Source: Phytohalomonas tamaricis
GTDB taxonomy: Bacteria; Pseudomonadota; Gammaproteobacteria; Pseudomonadales; Halomonadaceae
Length of the DNA stretch: 64,000 nt
Direction of reading: 5' to 3'
NCBI RefSeq assembly: GCF_003012345.1
Contig: NZ_PVRV01000019.1
Location: 186,001 to 250,000, forward strand
Shown here: positions 36,037-47,248 of the stretch, one piece after another
Layout of the letters: each line of letters starts with the position of its first letter
Numbering within the stretch: the stretch's first letter is position 1
Made by a program: the position numbers and the translations under genes
The notes under the pieces: generated by a model
What the model was told of the DNA's origin: nothing
The model's database searches: none
Seen by the model: the letters and a program-made list of their open reading frames with translations, nothing else

Positions 36037-36852
36037 TCAGCGCGCGCGACGCACACCCGCAGCCAGCTCGCGGGTCAGGTCGTGCACCGCCTCGATCGCA
36101 TCACGCGGTGTCGCGGCACGCTCGATGCATTCAACTAGCGCGGTGCCGACCACTATGGCATCACTGAAACGCCCGATTGTCGCCGCTTGCTCGGCGCTAC
36201 GAATACCGAAGCCGACCGCAATCGGCAACTGGGTATGCTCACGCAGTTGCCCCACCGCCTGCTCGACACGCTGCGGCGTCGGGGCCTGGCCGCCGGTGAC
36301 ACCGGCCACCGAGACGTAATAGATGAATCCCGAAGCGTTTTCGATGACTTTAGGCAGTCGCTTGGCATCGGTAGTCGGCGTGGCGAGACGGATAAAATTA
36401 ATGCCGTGTCTCGCCGCTGGCAGACACAGCTCCTCGTCGTGCTCGGGCGGCAAATCGACCACAATCAGCCCGTCGATGCCGGCGCTGGCAGCATCACTCA
36501 AAAAGCGCTCGACGCCATAGCGATGAATCGGGTTGTAATAGCCCATCAATACCAGCGGCGTGTCCTGATCGTGCTGACGGAAGGCACGCACCATCTCAAG
36601 CGTTTTGGCCTGGGTCTGGCCAGCTTCGAGGGCACGCAATGCCGCCTTCTGGATCGCCGGGCCGTCGGCCATCGGGTCGGTGAAAGGCATGCCAAGCTCG
36701 ATCACGTCGGCGCCGGCAGCTGGCAACCCCTTGAGAATCTCAAGCGAGCTTTCGAAGCTGGTATCGCCAGCGGTAATGTAGGTCACTAACGCCGGGCGGT
36801 TTTCTGACTTGAGCGCGGCAAAGCGCTGATCGAGACGAGAGACAGTATTCAT
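36037..36852 (-). CDS. trpA: Tryptophan synthase alpha chain
   Basis: A 271-residue protein that splits indole-3-glycerol phosphate to indole and glyceraldehyde-3-phosphate, passing indole to TrpB. Landmarks are [25 protein letters not shown] with the catalytic Glu and Asp region, [10 protein letters not shown] and the phosphate loop [11 protein letters not shown] 36852 has AGGAG at 7 bp; an earlier ATG overlaps the trpB stop. It sits 20 bp behind trpB. Confidence 0.97.
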   Translation of the reverse strand: MNTVSRLDQRFAALKSENRPALVTYITAGDTSFESSLEILKGLPAAGADVIELGMPFTDPMADGPAIQKAALRALEAGQTQAKTLEMVRAFRQHDQDTPLVLMGYYNPIHRYGVERFLSDAASAGIDGLIVVDLPPEHDEELCLPAARHGINFIRLATPTTDAKRLPKVIENASGFIYYVSVAGVTGGQAPTPQRVEQAVGQLREHTQLPIAVGFGIRSAEQAATIGRFSDAIVVGTALVECIERAATPRDAIEAVHDLTRELAAGVRRAR

Positions 36853-36872
36853 GCGGTTCTCCTGGGCAGCGC

Positions 36873-38078
36873 TCATTTGAATTTGTCACCAAGATAGTGG
36901 GCAACACTCAACATATCCTTGTCGCCGCGCCCGCTAAGATTGACCACCATCAGGTGATCGTGCGGCAGATTCGGGGCCAGCTTGGCCACTTGCGCCAGAG
37001 CGTGGGCCGATTCGAGTGCGGGGATAATGCCCTCTTGGCGGCAACACAGCTCAAACGCCTCAAGCGCCTCGTCATCGGTGATAGAGACGTAGTCGACCCG
37101 GCCCTGTTCATGCAACCAGGCGTGTTCCGGGCCGATGCCCGGGTAATCAAGCCCCGCCGAGATCGAATGGGCATCAATGATCTGACCGTCCTCGTCCTGA
37201 AGCAGATAGGTACGGTTGCCGTGCAGAACACCGGGAACACCGCCATTCAAACTTGCCGCATGTTTGCCCGTCGCGACGCCCTTACCCCCCGCCTCGACGC
37301 CTATCATCTTGACCGACTCATCACCCAGAAATGGATGGAACAACCCCATCGCGTTCGAGCCGCCGCCGATGCAGGCGACCAGCGAATCGGGCAGTCGCCC
37401 TTCCTTTTCCATGATCTGGTCGCGCGTCTCACGACCGATAACCGCCTGGAAATCGCGCACCATTGCCGGATAGGGGTGCGGCCCGGCCACGGTACCGATG
37501 ATGTAGAAAGTATTGTCGACGTTGGTGACCCAGTCGCGCAGCGCCTCGTTCATCGCATCCTTGAGCGTGCCGGTGCCGGCCGTGACCGGAATCACCTCGG
37601 CACCCAGCAGCTTCATGCGGAAGACATTGGGCTGCTGGCGCTCGATATCGGTCGAGCCCATGTAGATCACACATGACATACCGAAACGCGCCGCCACGGT
37701 AGCGGTTGCCACGCCGTGCATGCCGGCGCCGGTCTCGGCGATGATGCGCGTCTTGCCCATCCGCTTGGCGAGCAGAATCTGGCCAATGCAGTTGTTGATC
37801 TTGTGCGCGCCGGTATGGTTGAGCTCCTCGCGCTTAAGATAAATCTTCGCACCGCCGAAGTGCTCAGCCAGCCGCTCGGCGAAATAGAGCGGGCTGGGCC
37901 GGCCGACATAGTCGCGCTGAAAGTAGGCGAGCTGATGCTGAAATTCAGCGTCCTGCTTGGCGGCGTCATATTCGGCCTGAAGCTCAAGAATCAGGGGCAT
38001 CAGCGTCTCGGCGACGAAACGCCCGCCGAAGCTGCCAAAGAAACCGTTGTGGTCAGGCTGCATCGTGTTCTGAGTCAT
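36873..38078 (-). CDS. trpB: Tryptophan synthase beta chain
   Basis: A 401-residue PLP enzyme that joins indole with serine to form tryptophan. The cofactor lysine is K93 in [33 protein letters not shown] and the phosphate loop GGGSNAMG are present. Length and motifs are normal for the TrpB1 form. It is first in the trpBA operon and divergent from trpI with a 111-bp gap, the arrangement of pseudomonads and Halomonas, where TrpI activates trpBA with indoleglycerol phosphate. Confidence 0.97.
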   Translation of the reverse strand: MTQNTMQPDHNGFFGSFGGRFVAETLMPLILELQAEYDAAKQDAEFQHQLAYFQRDYVGRPSPLYFAERLAEHFGGAKIYLKREELNHTGAHKINNCIGQILLAKRMGKTRIIAETGAGMHGVATATVAARFGMSCVIYMGSTDIERQQPNVFRMKLLGAEVIPVTAGTGTLKDAMNEALRDWVTNVDNTFYIIGTVAGPHPYPAMVRDFQAVIGRETRDQIMEKEGRLPDSLVACIGGGSNAMGLFHPFLGDESVKMIGVEAGGKGVATGKHAASLNGGVPGVLHGNRTYLLQDEDGQIIDAHSISAGLDYPGIGPEHAWLHEQGRVDYVSITDDEALEAFELCCRQEGIIPALESAHALAQVAKLAPNLPHDHLMVVNLSGRGDKDMLSVAHYLGDKFK

Positions 38079-38169
38079 GTGCTACCTCGAAGGCGCCATA
38101 GGAAAAGAGGATGATTGAAAGATTAACGAAGACACGCCGGACAAAAAATCGATAAGATTGCAGCAACCT

Positions 38170-38184
38170 GTGAGTAAAAGTCAC
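38170..38184. promoter_or_regulatory. GTGA-N7-TCAC dyad with LysR T-N11-A pattern
   Basis: This small inverted repeat lies 5 bp before the trpI start and has the T-N11-A form usual for LysR sites. It could be used in trpI autoregulation or in trpBA activation. It was not matched against a known TrpI operator. Confidence 0.35.
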
Positions 38185-38189
38185 TTATC

Positions 38190-39092
38190 ATGAATTACGA
38201 TACGCTTCCGCTTAATGCGCTGCGGGCATTCGAGGCAACAGCCCGGCTAGGCAGCGTTACCGCCGCAGCGCAAGAGCTCAACGTCACCCACGGTGCGGTC
38301 AGCCGCCAGCTGCGCACGCTTGACGAACACTTCGGCGTGGCCCTGTTCGTCAAGGTCGGACGCGGCCTTAAACTCACCGATCACGGTGCGCAACTACACT
38401 CTGGCGTCGGCGAAGCTTTTACCCGCCTGCGTGACAGCTGCTTGAGCCTCAAGCGCGAGGTTGAGGGTGCACCGTTTACGTTGGCCTGCCCGGGCAGCTT
38501 TCTGGCGCGCTGGTTCATTCCCCGCCTTGACCGCCTGCATCGCGAGCTGCCGGAACTCAGACTGCACGTTTTCTCAAGCGAGGCTGAACTCGATCCTAGG
38601 CGTGACGATGTCAGCGCAACACTTACCTTCGCTGCACCGCCGTGGCCAACCGATATGACGGTAATCGAGCTCGCGCCCGAGCGTATTGGCGCTGTCATCA
38701 GTCCCCACCTCGCCTCGCAGTTGGACGCCACGCGTGCGGATACGCTTTTTGCCTGTAAATTGTTGCATACCGCCTCTCGCCCCCAGGCGTGGCCGCAGTG
38801 GGGACACGCACAAGGCCTCGACCCAACGCGTCTTGCCCACGCGCAAGCGCAAAGTCAGGGCTTTGAGCATCTTTATTACTTGCTGGAAGCGGCCGTGGCC
38901 GGGCTTGGCGTGGCGATCGCACCTCAACTACTGGTTGCAGATGATCTACATAATGGTCGGCTTATCGCGCCGTGGGGGTTTATCGAAACCGATGCCCGGA
39001 TTTGCCTGTGGCTTCCACGTCATGTCAGTGACCGACGCGGTCAGCGTCTTGCCGATTGGCTGGTGGCAGAGCTGGGCGGCGATAATGGCTAA
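38190..39092 (+). CDS. trpI: LysR-family regulator of trpBA
   Basis: A 300-residue LysR protein with helix-turn-helix at [20 protein letters not shown] and [16 protein letters not shown]. It belongs to the GcvA/TrpI branch and is divergent from trpBA, which sets the assignment. TrpI activates trpBA in response to indole-3-glycerol phosphate. Name is inferred from position; another GcvA-type role cannot be excluded. The stop is 15 bp from the end of the convergent amidase gene. Confidence 0.85.
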   Translation: MNYDTLPLNALRAFEATARLGSVTAAAQELNVTHGAVSRQLRTLDEHFGVALFVKVGRGLKLTDHGAQLHSGVGEAFTRLRDSCLSLKREVEGAPFTLACPGSFLARWFIPRLDRLHRELPELRLHVFSSEAELDPRRDDVSATLTFAAPPWPTDMTVIELAPERIGAVISPHLASQLDATRADTLFACKLLHTASRPQAWPQWGHAQGLDPTRLAHAQAQSQGFEHLYYLLEAAVAGLGVAIAPQLLVADDLHNGRLIAPWGFIETDARICLWLPRHVSDRRGQRLADWLVAELGGDNG

Positions 39093-39107
39093 ATCGTCAT
39101 CCTCATC

Positions 39108-40742
39108 TCAACCATGGCTTGATGACAACTGTTGCGGCGCTTCCCGCGGCGGATGGCGCACGAGAGCTGCTTGCTCCAGCGCATAGGCGAGACTCAACAG
39201 CCGGCGTTCGCTGAAGGGCCTTCCCAGCAGTGAAACGCCAATAGGTAAGCCATTGACGGTATAGCCTGCTGGTAGCGTCAGTTCAGGGAAGCCCGTCACC
39301 GACGCCAGATTAGCACTGGCATTGGGATTTTCCGTCGTGCAGCGATAGTTCGGCGCGTTATCGCGTTCAAGCGGTGGCGGCGGGCACTTTGATGAGGGAA
39401 AGAACAGCGCATCGAAGTGGCCCGTATCCATGACGTTTGCAATCTTTGCACGCATCGCCGGCATCTTGTAGGTCACCGCATCCAGATAAGCTGGTGAAGC
39501 AATGGAGTGATCAGCGAGTGCGCTTTTCATACCTCGGATACGGCTGGGGTTGACCGGATGTTTGCCGCCGGTGCGATTATTGGCCTCGCAACGGGCAATC
39601 AGCGCCTCAAGCGTGCGAGGTGCGTCGTCATTTTTAAGCTTCGCCAGATAGCGTTCGATCCCGGGCTTGAATTCGGCGTTCTGCACCGGCGCGATGATCG
39701 AATCCCATAGGGTGCCACAATACTGGGGCAGCGTGACGCGTTCGACATCAGCGCCCTGATCGCGCAGGCGTTTAACCGCTTGGCGCATTACCCTCTTCAC
39801 GTCAGCATTTGCCGCACTGAAGTTGGTGACTACGCCGATACGGGCCTTATCCAATGCGTGAGCATCTAGTGCATCGGCATAGTGTCCGATCGGTTTGCTG
39901 GCGCTGAGCAGCGTTGCGTCATCCTGCTTATCGACGGCCTGAAGCGCATCAAGCACGCGGGCAATATCTTCTACCGTTTTCGCCAAGGGACCCGGCGTAT
40001 CAAAGGATGTCGCCAGCGGGAAAATACCGCTGCGGCTGAGCAGACCAAGCGTTGGGCGAAGTCCGACAAGACCGTTGACGTTAGCCGGTCCACGGATCGA
40101 GCCCTCGGTATCTGTGCCCAGCGAGAATGCCGCCATGTTGGCCGCTACCGCTACTGCCGGGCCGCTGCTTGAGCCTGACGCGGTATAGCGAAGGTCGTAA
40201 GGGTTGCGCGCGGCGCCATCCAGCGAGCCATAGCCTGGCCGACCGAAAGAGGTCGCGAATTCGGTCATGTTGGCCTTGCCGAGCAAAATTGCGCCGGCAT
40301 CGAGCAGACGCTGAACGACGAACGCGTTGCGCTGGGGATAGACCTGCTTCAACGCGACCGAGCCTGCCGTGGTTGCAAAGCCCACCACGTCCATGTTGTC
40401 CTTCACCACGAACGGAATGCCGTGCAGCGGTCCACGCGGGCCCTTGGTACGCCGCTCCTCGTCGAGCGCCTGCGCCTGTCGCCGGGCATCCGGGTTAAGC
40501 GCTACAAAAGCATTGAGATCAGGGCCTTGATTGTCGAGTGCTTCAATGCGTTCAAGGTAGTAATCGACCAGTTGTTCGGAACTCACGTCCCCATTATTGA
40601 GCGCTTTTTCGAGCTTGCCGAGCGTCTTGTCAAAGGGATCAAAGGTCGCGTTGCTGGCGGCCGCGCTGGGGACCATGATGAATATCAGCGCGAGCGAGGC
40701 GATCCATTGCACCAGTCGCGCGGGAATGTTGTCTCTGTGCAT
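39108..40742 (-). CDS. Secreted amidase (amidase-signature family)
   Basis: A 544-residue hydrolase with signal peptide (LVQWIASLALIFIMVPSAAA). The catalytic Lys is in GIPFVVKDNMDV; the cis-Ser lies in the loop TASGSSSGPAVAVAANMAAF; the nucleophile serine is in TDTEGSIRGPANVNG. Most relatives have TDTGGS there, so Glu for Gly is a variation near the active site. It cuts amides of unknown structure, probably in the periplasm. It converges on trpI. Confidence 0.92.
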   Translation of the reverse strand: MHRDNIPARLVQWIASLALIFIMVPSAAASNATFDPFDKTLGKLEKALNNGDVSSEQLVDYYLERIEALDNQGPDLNAFVALNPDARRQAQALDEERRTKGPRGPLHGIPFVVKDNMDVVGFATTAGSVALKQVYPQRNAFVVQRLLDAGAILLGKANMTEFATSFGRPGYGSLDGAARNPYDLRYTASGSSSGPAVAVAANMAAFSLGTDTEGSIRGPANVNGLVGLRPTLGLLSRSGIFPLATSFDTPGPLAKTVEDIARVLDALQAVDKQDDATLLSASKPIGHYADALDAHALDKARIGVVTNFSAANADVKRVMRQAVKRLRDQGADVERVTLPQYCGTLWDSIIAPVQNAEFKPGIERYLAKLKNDDAPRTLEALIARCEANNRTGGKHPVNPSRIRGMKSALADHSIASPAYLDAVTYKMPAMRAKIANVMDTGHFDALFFPSSKCPPPPLERDNAPNYRCTTENPNASANLASVTGFPELTLPAGYTVNGLPIGVSLLGRPFSERRLLSLAYALEQAALVRHPPREAPQQLSSSHG

Positions 40743-40889
40743 GGCTGTCTCATCGTTCGCTTAGCACAAGTCATGTCGCGTTAGCGTACCGGGCAACAAG
40801 AGGAAGAAGAAAGCGCATGATTCAACAGCTTTCAACGCAATAAGCATCCAGACACAACATCACATACACAAACACAAGGAGCGTGCACG

Positions 40890-41786
40890 ATGGAACGCAT
40901 CGGATTTGCCGGATTGGGACTGATGGGTGCCGGTATGGCGAGCAATATTCTTGCCAAGGGCTACCCGCTGACGGTCATCGCTCACCGCCAACGCGAGGCA
41001 GTGGACAGGCTGGTACAAGCGGGTGCCACAGAAGTGAAGACGCCGCGCGAACTGGCCGAGCGCAGCGACGTGGTCTTTCTCTGCGTTACCGGCGCGCCGC
41101 AGGTCGAGGCGCTGGCAGAAGGCGATGATGGCCTGTTGGCCGGTGCGCATCCGGGGCTGGTAATCGTCGATTGCTCGACATCACTGCCGGAGACGACACG
41201 TCGCCTCGCCGCCCAGCTCGCAAACGTGGGGGCCGAGCTGGTCGATGCACCGCTGGGCGGCACGCCAACCCAGGCTCAGGCTGGCGAACTGCAGGCAATA
41301 ATAGGCGGTGATGAAGCGACTATCGAACGGCTGCGCCCGGTGCTTGCCACCTGGACCAGCAAGGTGGTGCACGTCGGCCCGACCGGCGCAGGTCACACCA
41401 TGAAACTATTAAATAACTTTCTGGCGATGGGCTACGGCGCGATTTTTGCCGAGGCATTGACGATCGGCGCGCGGGCAGGCATTACCCCGCAGACTTTCGA
41501 CTCAGTGATTCGCGGCAGCCGCATGGACAGCGGCTACTATCGCACCTTCTTTCAGTACGTGCTGGAGCGGGACCGCGATGCGCACCGCTTCACGCTGAGC
41601 AATGCGCAGAAAGACATGGACTATTTAAACCAACTTGCCGAAGGCGTTGAGGTCGATGCTCCTGTCGGACGCGCCATTCGCGACCGCTACCAGGAAGCCG
41701 TAGACGGTGGCTTCGCCGAACATTTCGTGCCGGAGCTCTCCGACTTTATCGCTCAACGTTACGGTATCGATCTGAGTCAGCCGTAA
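40890..41786 (+). CDS. 3-hydroxyisobutyrate dehydrogenase-family NAD(P)-dependent oxidoreductase
   Basis: A 298-residue beta-hydroxyacid dehydrogenase. The dinucleotide motif is FAGLGLMGAGMASNI. The substrate motif appears as DAPLGGTPTQAQAGEL, and the catalytic lysine is in GAGHTMKLLNN. Relatives include tartronate-semialdehyde reductase and glyoxylate reductases; the substrate is unclear. ATG is preceded by AAGGAG. It is divergent from the amidase with a 147-bp gap. Confidence 0.93.
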   Translation: MERIGFAGLGLMGAGMASNILAKGYPLTVIAHRQREAVDRLVQAGATEVKTPRELAERSDVVFLCVTGAPQVEALAEGDDGLLAGAHPGLVIVDCSTSLPETTRRLAAQLANVGAELVDAPLGGTPTQAQAGELQAIIGGDEATIERLRPVLATWTSKVVHVGPTGAGHTMKLLNNFLAMGYGAIFAEALTIGARAGITPQTFDSVIRGSRMDSGYYRTFFQYVLERDRDAHRFTLSNAQKDMDYLNQLAEGVEVDAPVGRAIRDRYQEAVDGGFAEHFVPELSDFIAQRYGIDLSQP

Positions 41787-41810
41787 AGTGTCTACCAGCG
41801 AGGGGAGGTT

Positions 41811-42077
41811 TCAAACCTCAACGGGTCTGGAAAGGGTCAATGTAAGCCCCGGGCTCTTGCCAGAACGCGCCTCGGTTGCCAGCCAGCCCTTGATTTCCAA
41901 AGCGACCGCGGCGCGGCGCACCAGGGCATGCTCAACCTCGAACTCACGCGCCAGCTTGCCGGTATCGAGCGGCTTTTTTGACTTCTCCTGCGCAATTGAA
42001 AGGGCAACGAGAATCGCCGCCTCAAGCGGGGCAAGGTTGGGATGACGACACAACAAAGACTCGATGTGTTCAAGCAT
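41811..42077 (-). CDS. Small winged-helix-like protein coupled to fdhD
   Basis: An 88-residue protein. The middle reads DTGKLAREFEVEHALVRRAA followed by VALEIKGWLA, which looks like a winged helix-turn-helix with the preceding hydrophobic helix NLAPLEAAILVALSIAQ. I do not recognise the family. It starts four bases after the fdhD stop with an AGGGG ribosome site, so it is translationally coupled to fdhD. It may be a small regulator or an accessory factor for the molybdoenzyme upstream; this is inference from position. No cofactor-binding cysteines are seen apart from one. Confidence 0.7.
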   Translation of the reverse strand: MLEHIESLLCRHPNLAPLEAAILVALSIAQEKSKKPLDTGKLAREFEVEHALVRRAAVALEIKGWLATEARSGKSPGLTLTLSRPVEV

Positions 42078-42081
42078 GGTG

Positions 42082-42867
42082 CTACCCCTGGCTCAGCAGG
42101 GTCAGCCGCCGCCCACGGTGGCAGCAGATTAAATTAAGACCACACAGCCGCGCGATATCAACGGCTAGATTGGAGGGGTGAGACAGCGTTGCCAACGCCG
42201 GGATATCTGCGCGCACTGTCTTTTGTACCAGTTCGAGACTACAGCGGCTCGACAGCAGCACAAAAGCCGGACGCTCGCCTTTGCCATCGTGCTTCATCAG
42301 GCTCGCACCAATCAGCTTGTCGAGGGCATTGTGACGGCCAATATCGACGCCTACACCGAGCCGTTCACCGTGCATGCCAAGCCCCAATGCGACGTGCAGC
42401 CCGGCACGGCCTTCCTCTTCAAGCCAGGCCAGTGCTTCCCGGACATGCTGAGCCGTCGGTGGCGTACGTTTGGGCAAACGCTTCAGGCCTTCGAGCATCT
42501 GAGCTTCTTCAGCGCTGCCGCAGCGCCCACAGCTACTTGATGCTGAGGTTACCCGACGATTTTCTTCAGCCAGCCGTTCGACATGCGCCGGTACGGCAAG
42601 ACGTACACGCACGCCGTGACGCAAGCGATGGATAGTGATTTCCCCCACCTGCGCTGCGCGAGTGATCATGCCTTCGCTATAGGCGAATCCTACCGCCCAG
42701 GCCTCAAGATCATCAGGCGTGGCCAACACCGAAGCATAAGCAGTGTCATTGAACGACAGCGTCACCGGCAGTTCGGTCGGCCCCTTGAGCTGCTCGCTTG
42801 GCGTATCGACCGCGAATTCGTAGTCGTCGAGCTCTGGCCTGAAATCGTTGTGCTGAGACGTCCGCAT
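42082..42867 (-). CDS. fdhD: Formate dehydrogenase accessory sulfurtransferase
   Basis: A 261-residue protein that passes sulphur from IscS to the molybdenum cofactor for formate dehydrogenase activation. The conserved cysteine pair is in ASSSCGRCGSAE; other landmarks are SEGMITRAAQVGEI, GVDIGRHNALDKLIGASL and LSSRCSLELVQK. The ATG at 42867 has AGGTGA in front; longer starts at 42915 or 42924 add residues without match. It lies 107 bp behind the molybdoenzyme gene. Confidence 0.92.
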   Translation of the reverse strand: MRTSQHNDFRPELDDYEFAVDTPSEQLKGPTELPVTLSFNDTAYASVLATPDDLEAWAVGFAYSEGMITRAAQVGEITIHRLRHGVRVRLAVPAHVERLAEENRRVTSASSSCGRCGSAEEAQMLEGLKRLPKRTPPTAQHVREALAWLEEEGRAGLHVALGLGMHGERLGVGVDIGRHNALDKLIGASLMKHDGKGERPAFVLLSSRCSLELVQKTVRADIPALATLSHPSNLAVDIARLCGLNLICCHRGRRLTLLSQG

Positions 42868-42974
42868 AGGGTCACCTGTGCTGCTTGTCGGAATACAGGA
42901 ATAATCGGGGCGCATGATGATCACTTTCCATCATGCGCCCCTTTCCTGCCTGTGGCTAACGGCCGTCTGCCCGC

Positions 42975-45257
<2,283 letters not shown>

Positions 45258-45606
45258 GGGAACTCCAGAATAAGACGTGCATGCGACACGCCTCGATACC
45301 GCGTAGCGGCTGTCTGAGCGCAATGCGCATGACGATACTCAGACGGAACCCTGGCGCGATAAATGCACTGACACGCGCGGTGTTGATTGAAGCATGTGAT
45401 ATCGGCAGCGACAGCGAACGACACACCTACCGACAGAAATCCAGCGCGTGATCAATACGTCGCGCAGCGCGATAAACACAGGCAATCGGATTGGGGATCA
45501 TGATAGTGCGACGTAAGGTCGCATGGATAATGAAGGGTACCGATAACGTCATAGAACGCGTCTATAAAAACGCAGGCTAATACTCGGGTATAATTTAAGA
45601 ATCATT
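45258..45606. other. 349-bp region upstream of the molybdoenzyme
   Basis: No gene is seen. It contains a perfect dyad at 45507-45523 and should hold the promoter of the molybdoenzyme gene, which runs on the minus strand. The LysR gene upstream runs the same way, so its transcript could also enter this region. Confidence 0.5.
45507..45523. promoter_or_regulatory. Perfect dyad TGCGAC-N5-GTCGCA, possible operator
   Basis: Inverted six-base arms around GTAAG lie 250 bp before the molybdoenzyme start, next to a LysR gene. It may be bound by that LysR protein or by another dimeric factor. Confidence 0.35.
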
Positions 45607-46479
45607 TCAGCGATGCTCGTCGAGCCAGTCAAGCGTGGCGCGCAACCGGCGTGAAACCGGTCCGCCTGCACGCCACAAAAGGCCTACCGGAGCGCCTGCA
45701 TCGTGCGCAGGAAGGCAGCGCACCATCAGATCATCGAGCAACATCGTCTGTTCAAACGTGGAAGGGACTATGCCTACGCCACATCCTTGCGCAATCAAGG
45801 CTGCCAATACCGCCATCGAATCTGCCTCGATCACGGCATCAGCACTCACCCCCGCACGTTCGAGCAATACATCGATGCGATGACGCTGCTGCATTTCAGG
45901 TGTCAGCAAACATAGCGGATAGCCCTTGAGCATGGCCCAGTCGAGGCCAGCAGGCAGTTCAAAATGCAGGGCTGAGCTCAGGGCTGAATAGCGCTCGCGA
46001 TAGAGCGGGCGCGCTGCGAATGGCTCGGCGGCGGGCACATCGAGATAGCCCACGGCAAGATCGAGTTCACCGTCCATCAGCGCCTGCATCAAGGCAAGTG
46101 TCGAGTACTCGCGCAGTTGAATGTGCAGTGATGGAAAGCGCTCACGCAAGCGTGGCACCCAGCCGGTAACCTCGCCCAGTGCCGCAGGGATAATGCCAAT
46201 ACGCAGCCATCCGCTGGGGCCGAGTGCTGGGTCGAGTTCACTTTTCAGCTCGTCGAACTCCGCCAGGATGCGCCTGGCATGGGTGAGCACCCGCTCACCC
46301 TCCGGCGTGAAGCCCTCAAAACGCCGCCCGCGGACAATCAACGACGTGCCGAGCTCTTCCTCAAGCTGCTTGAGACGCGCCGATAGCGTGGGCTGGGTCA
46401 CGTGACACGCCTTGGCGGCATGGCCGAAATGACGCTCACGGGCAAGCGCGGTCAAAAAGCGCAGCTGACGATGATCCAT
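45607..46479 (-). CDS. LysR-family transcriptional regulator
   Basis: A 290-residue regulator: helix-turn-helix at LRFLTALARERHFGHAAKAC and QPTLSARLKQLEEELG, and an effector domain (IGIIPAALGEVTGWVPRLRE). The RERHFGHAAKAC opening is typical of LysR genes beside formate dehydrogenase-type operons. It stands just upstream of the molybdoenzyme on the same strand, so it likely controls it; this is inferred. It follows the HAD gene by 20 bp. Confidence 0.9.
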   Translation of the reverse strand: MDHRQLRFLTALARERHFGHAAKACHVTQPTLSARLKQLEEELGTSLIVRGRRFEGFTPEGERVLTHARRILAEFDELKSELDPALGPSGWLRIGIIPAALGEVTGWVPRLRERFPSLHIQLREYSTLALMQALMDGELDLAVGYLDVPAAEPFAARPLYRERYSALSSALHFELPAGLDWAMLKGYPLCLLTPEMQQRHRIDVLLERAGVSADAVIEADSMAVLAALIAQGCGVGIVPSTFEQTMLLDDLMVRCLPAHDAGAPVGLLWRAGGPVSRRLRATLDWLDEHR

Positions 46480-46499
46480 GCGCGCTCAATATGTCCTAA

Positions 46500-47174
46500 T
46501 CATTGCGACGAGTCATTGAGACGGTGACGCTCGATCCACTCGATCGCCTGCTTGAGATCGGTGGCCGTGTACACGGTGTCGCTGAAATCATGCTCGACAG
46601 AGTATTCATTGGGTACTGCAATAACCTCGATGCCCGCATTGCGACCGGCCTTGACGCCATGTTCGGTATCCTCCATGACCAGACACTCCTCGGCACTCAG
46701 GCCAAGCTGCTCCATCATCTTGAGATAGCACTCCGGGTCGGGTTTGCTGTTCTCGACATCATTACGGGTAATGATGAACTCGAAATACTTCTCCAACTCA
46801 TGATGCTTGACCGTCGGCATCAGTTCGTCACGTCCACTGCCGGTCACTAGCGCCGTACGCAACCCACGGTCCTTGGCCCACTCAAGTATCTCACGCGCAT
46901 GGGCCATCAGCTCGACCGGTTGTTCACTGAAGTGTTTGACCGTGCGCTCGACCTTACGCTTGACCAGTTCATCACTCTCAATCGGCAAGTCATAATCCTC
47001 GACCATGCGCTTGGCCCCGGCGGGCGCCGGAATGCCGGAATAATTGCTTTTATAGGTCTCTTTATCGAGCTCGACGGAAAACTCAGCGAGGATATCGTTC
47101 CAGACATCACGGTGACCGTTTTCGGAATCGGCCAGCGTGCCATCAAAATCAAACAAAATGCCTTTGAGGCTCAT
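46500..47174 (-). CDS. HAD-family phosphatase
   Basis: A 224-residue hydrolase of the beta-phosphoglucomutase-like HAD group. The nucleophile motif is DFDGTLAD (Asp9 and Asp11 by count), motif II is LVTGSG, motif III KPDPECYLKMM and motif IV VMEDTEHGVKAG. The cap is helical. The substrate is a small phosphorylated metabolite but cannot be named. AAGGA precedes the ATG. It is upstream of the LysR gene on the same strand. Confidence 0.91.
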   Translation of the reverse strand: MSLKGILFDFDGTLADSENGHRDVWNDILAEFSVELDKETYKSNYSGIPAPAGAKRMVEDYDLPIESDELVKRKVERTVKHFSEQPVELMAHAREILEWAKDRGLRTALVTGSGRDELMPTVKHHELEKYFEFIITRNDVENSKPDPECYLKMMEQLGLSAEECLVMEDTEHGVKAGRNAGIEVIAVPNEYSVEHDFSDTVYTATDLKQAIEWIERHRLNDSSQ

Positions 47175-47248
47175 AACAACATCCTTGTCAGTAAAATAAA
47201 TGGCGTGTTCCTACTATACATGACCTATCAACAGGCCATGCTCCATCA

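Noticed and set aside
36897-37676. Long plus-strand open frame opposite trpB
   Set aside because: It mirrors trpB, which has full family motifs; the antisense translation has no recognisable domain.
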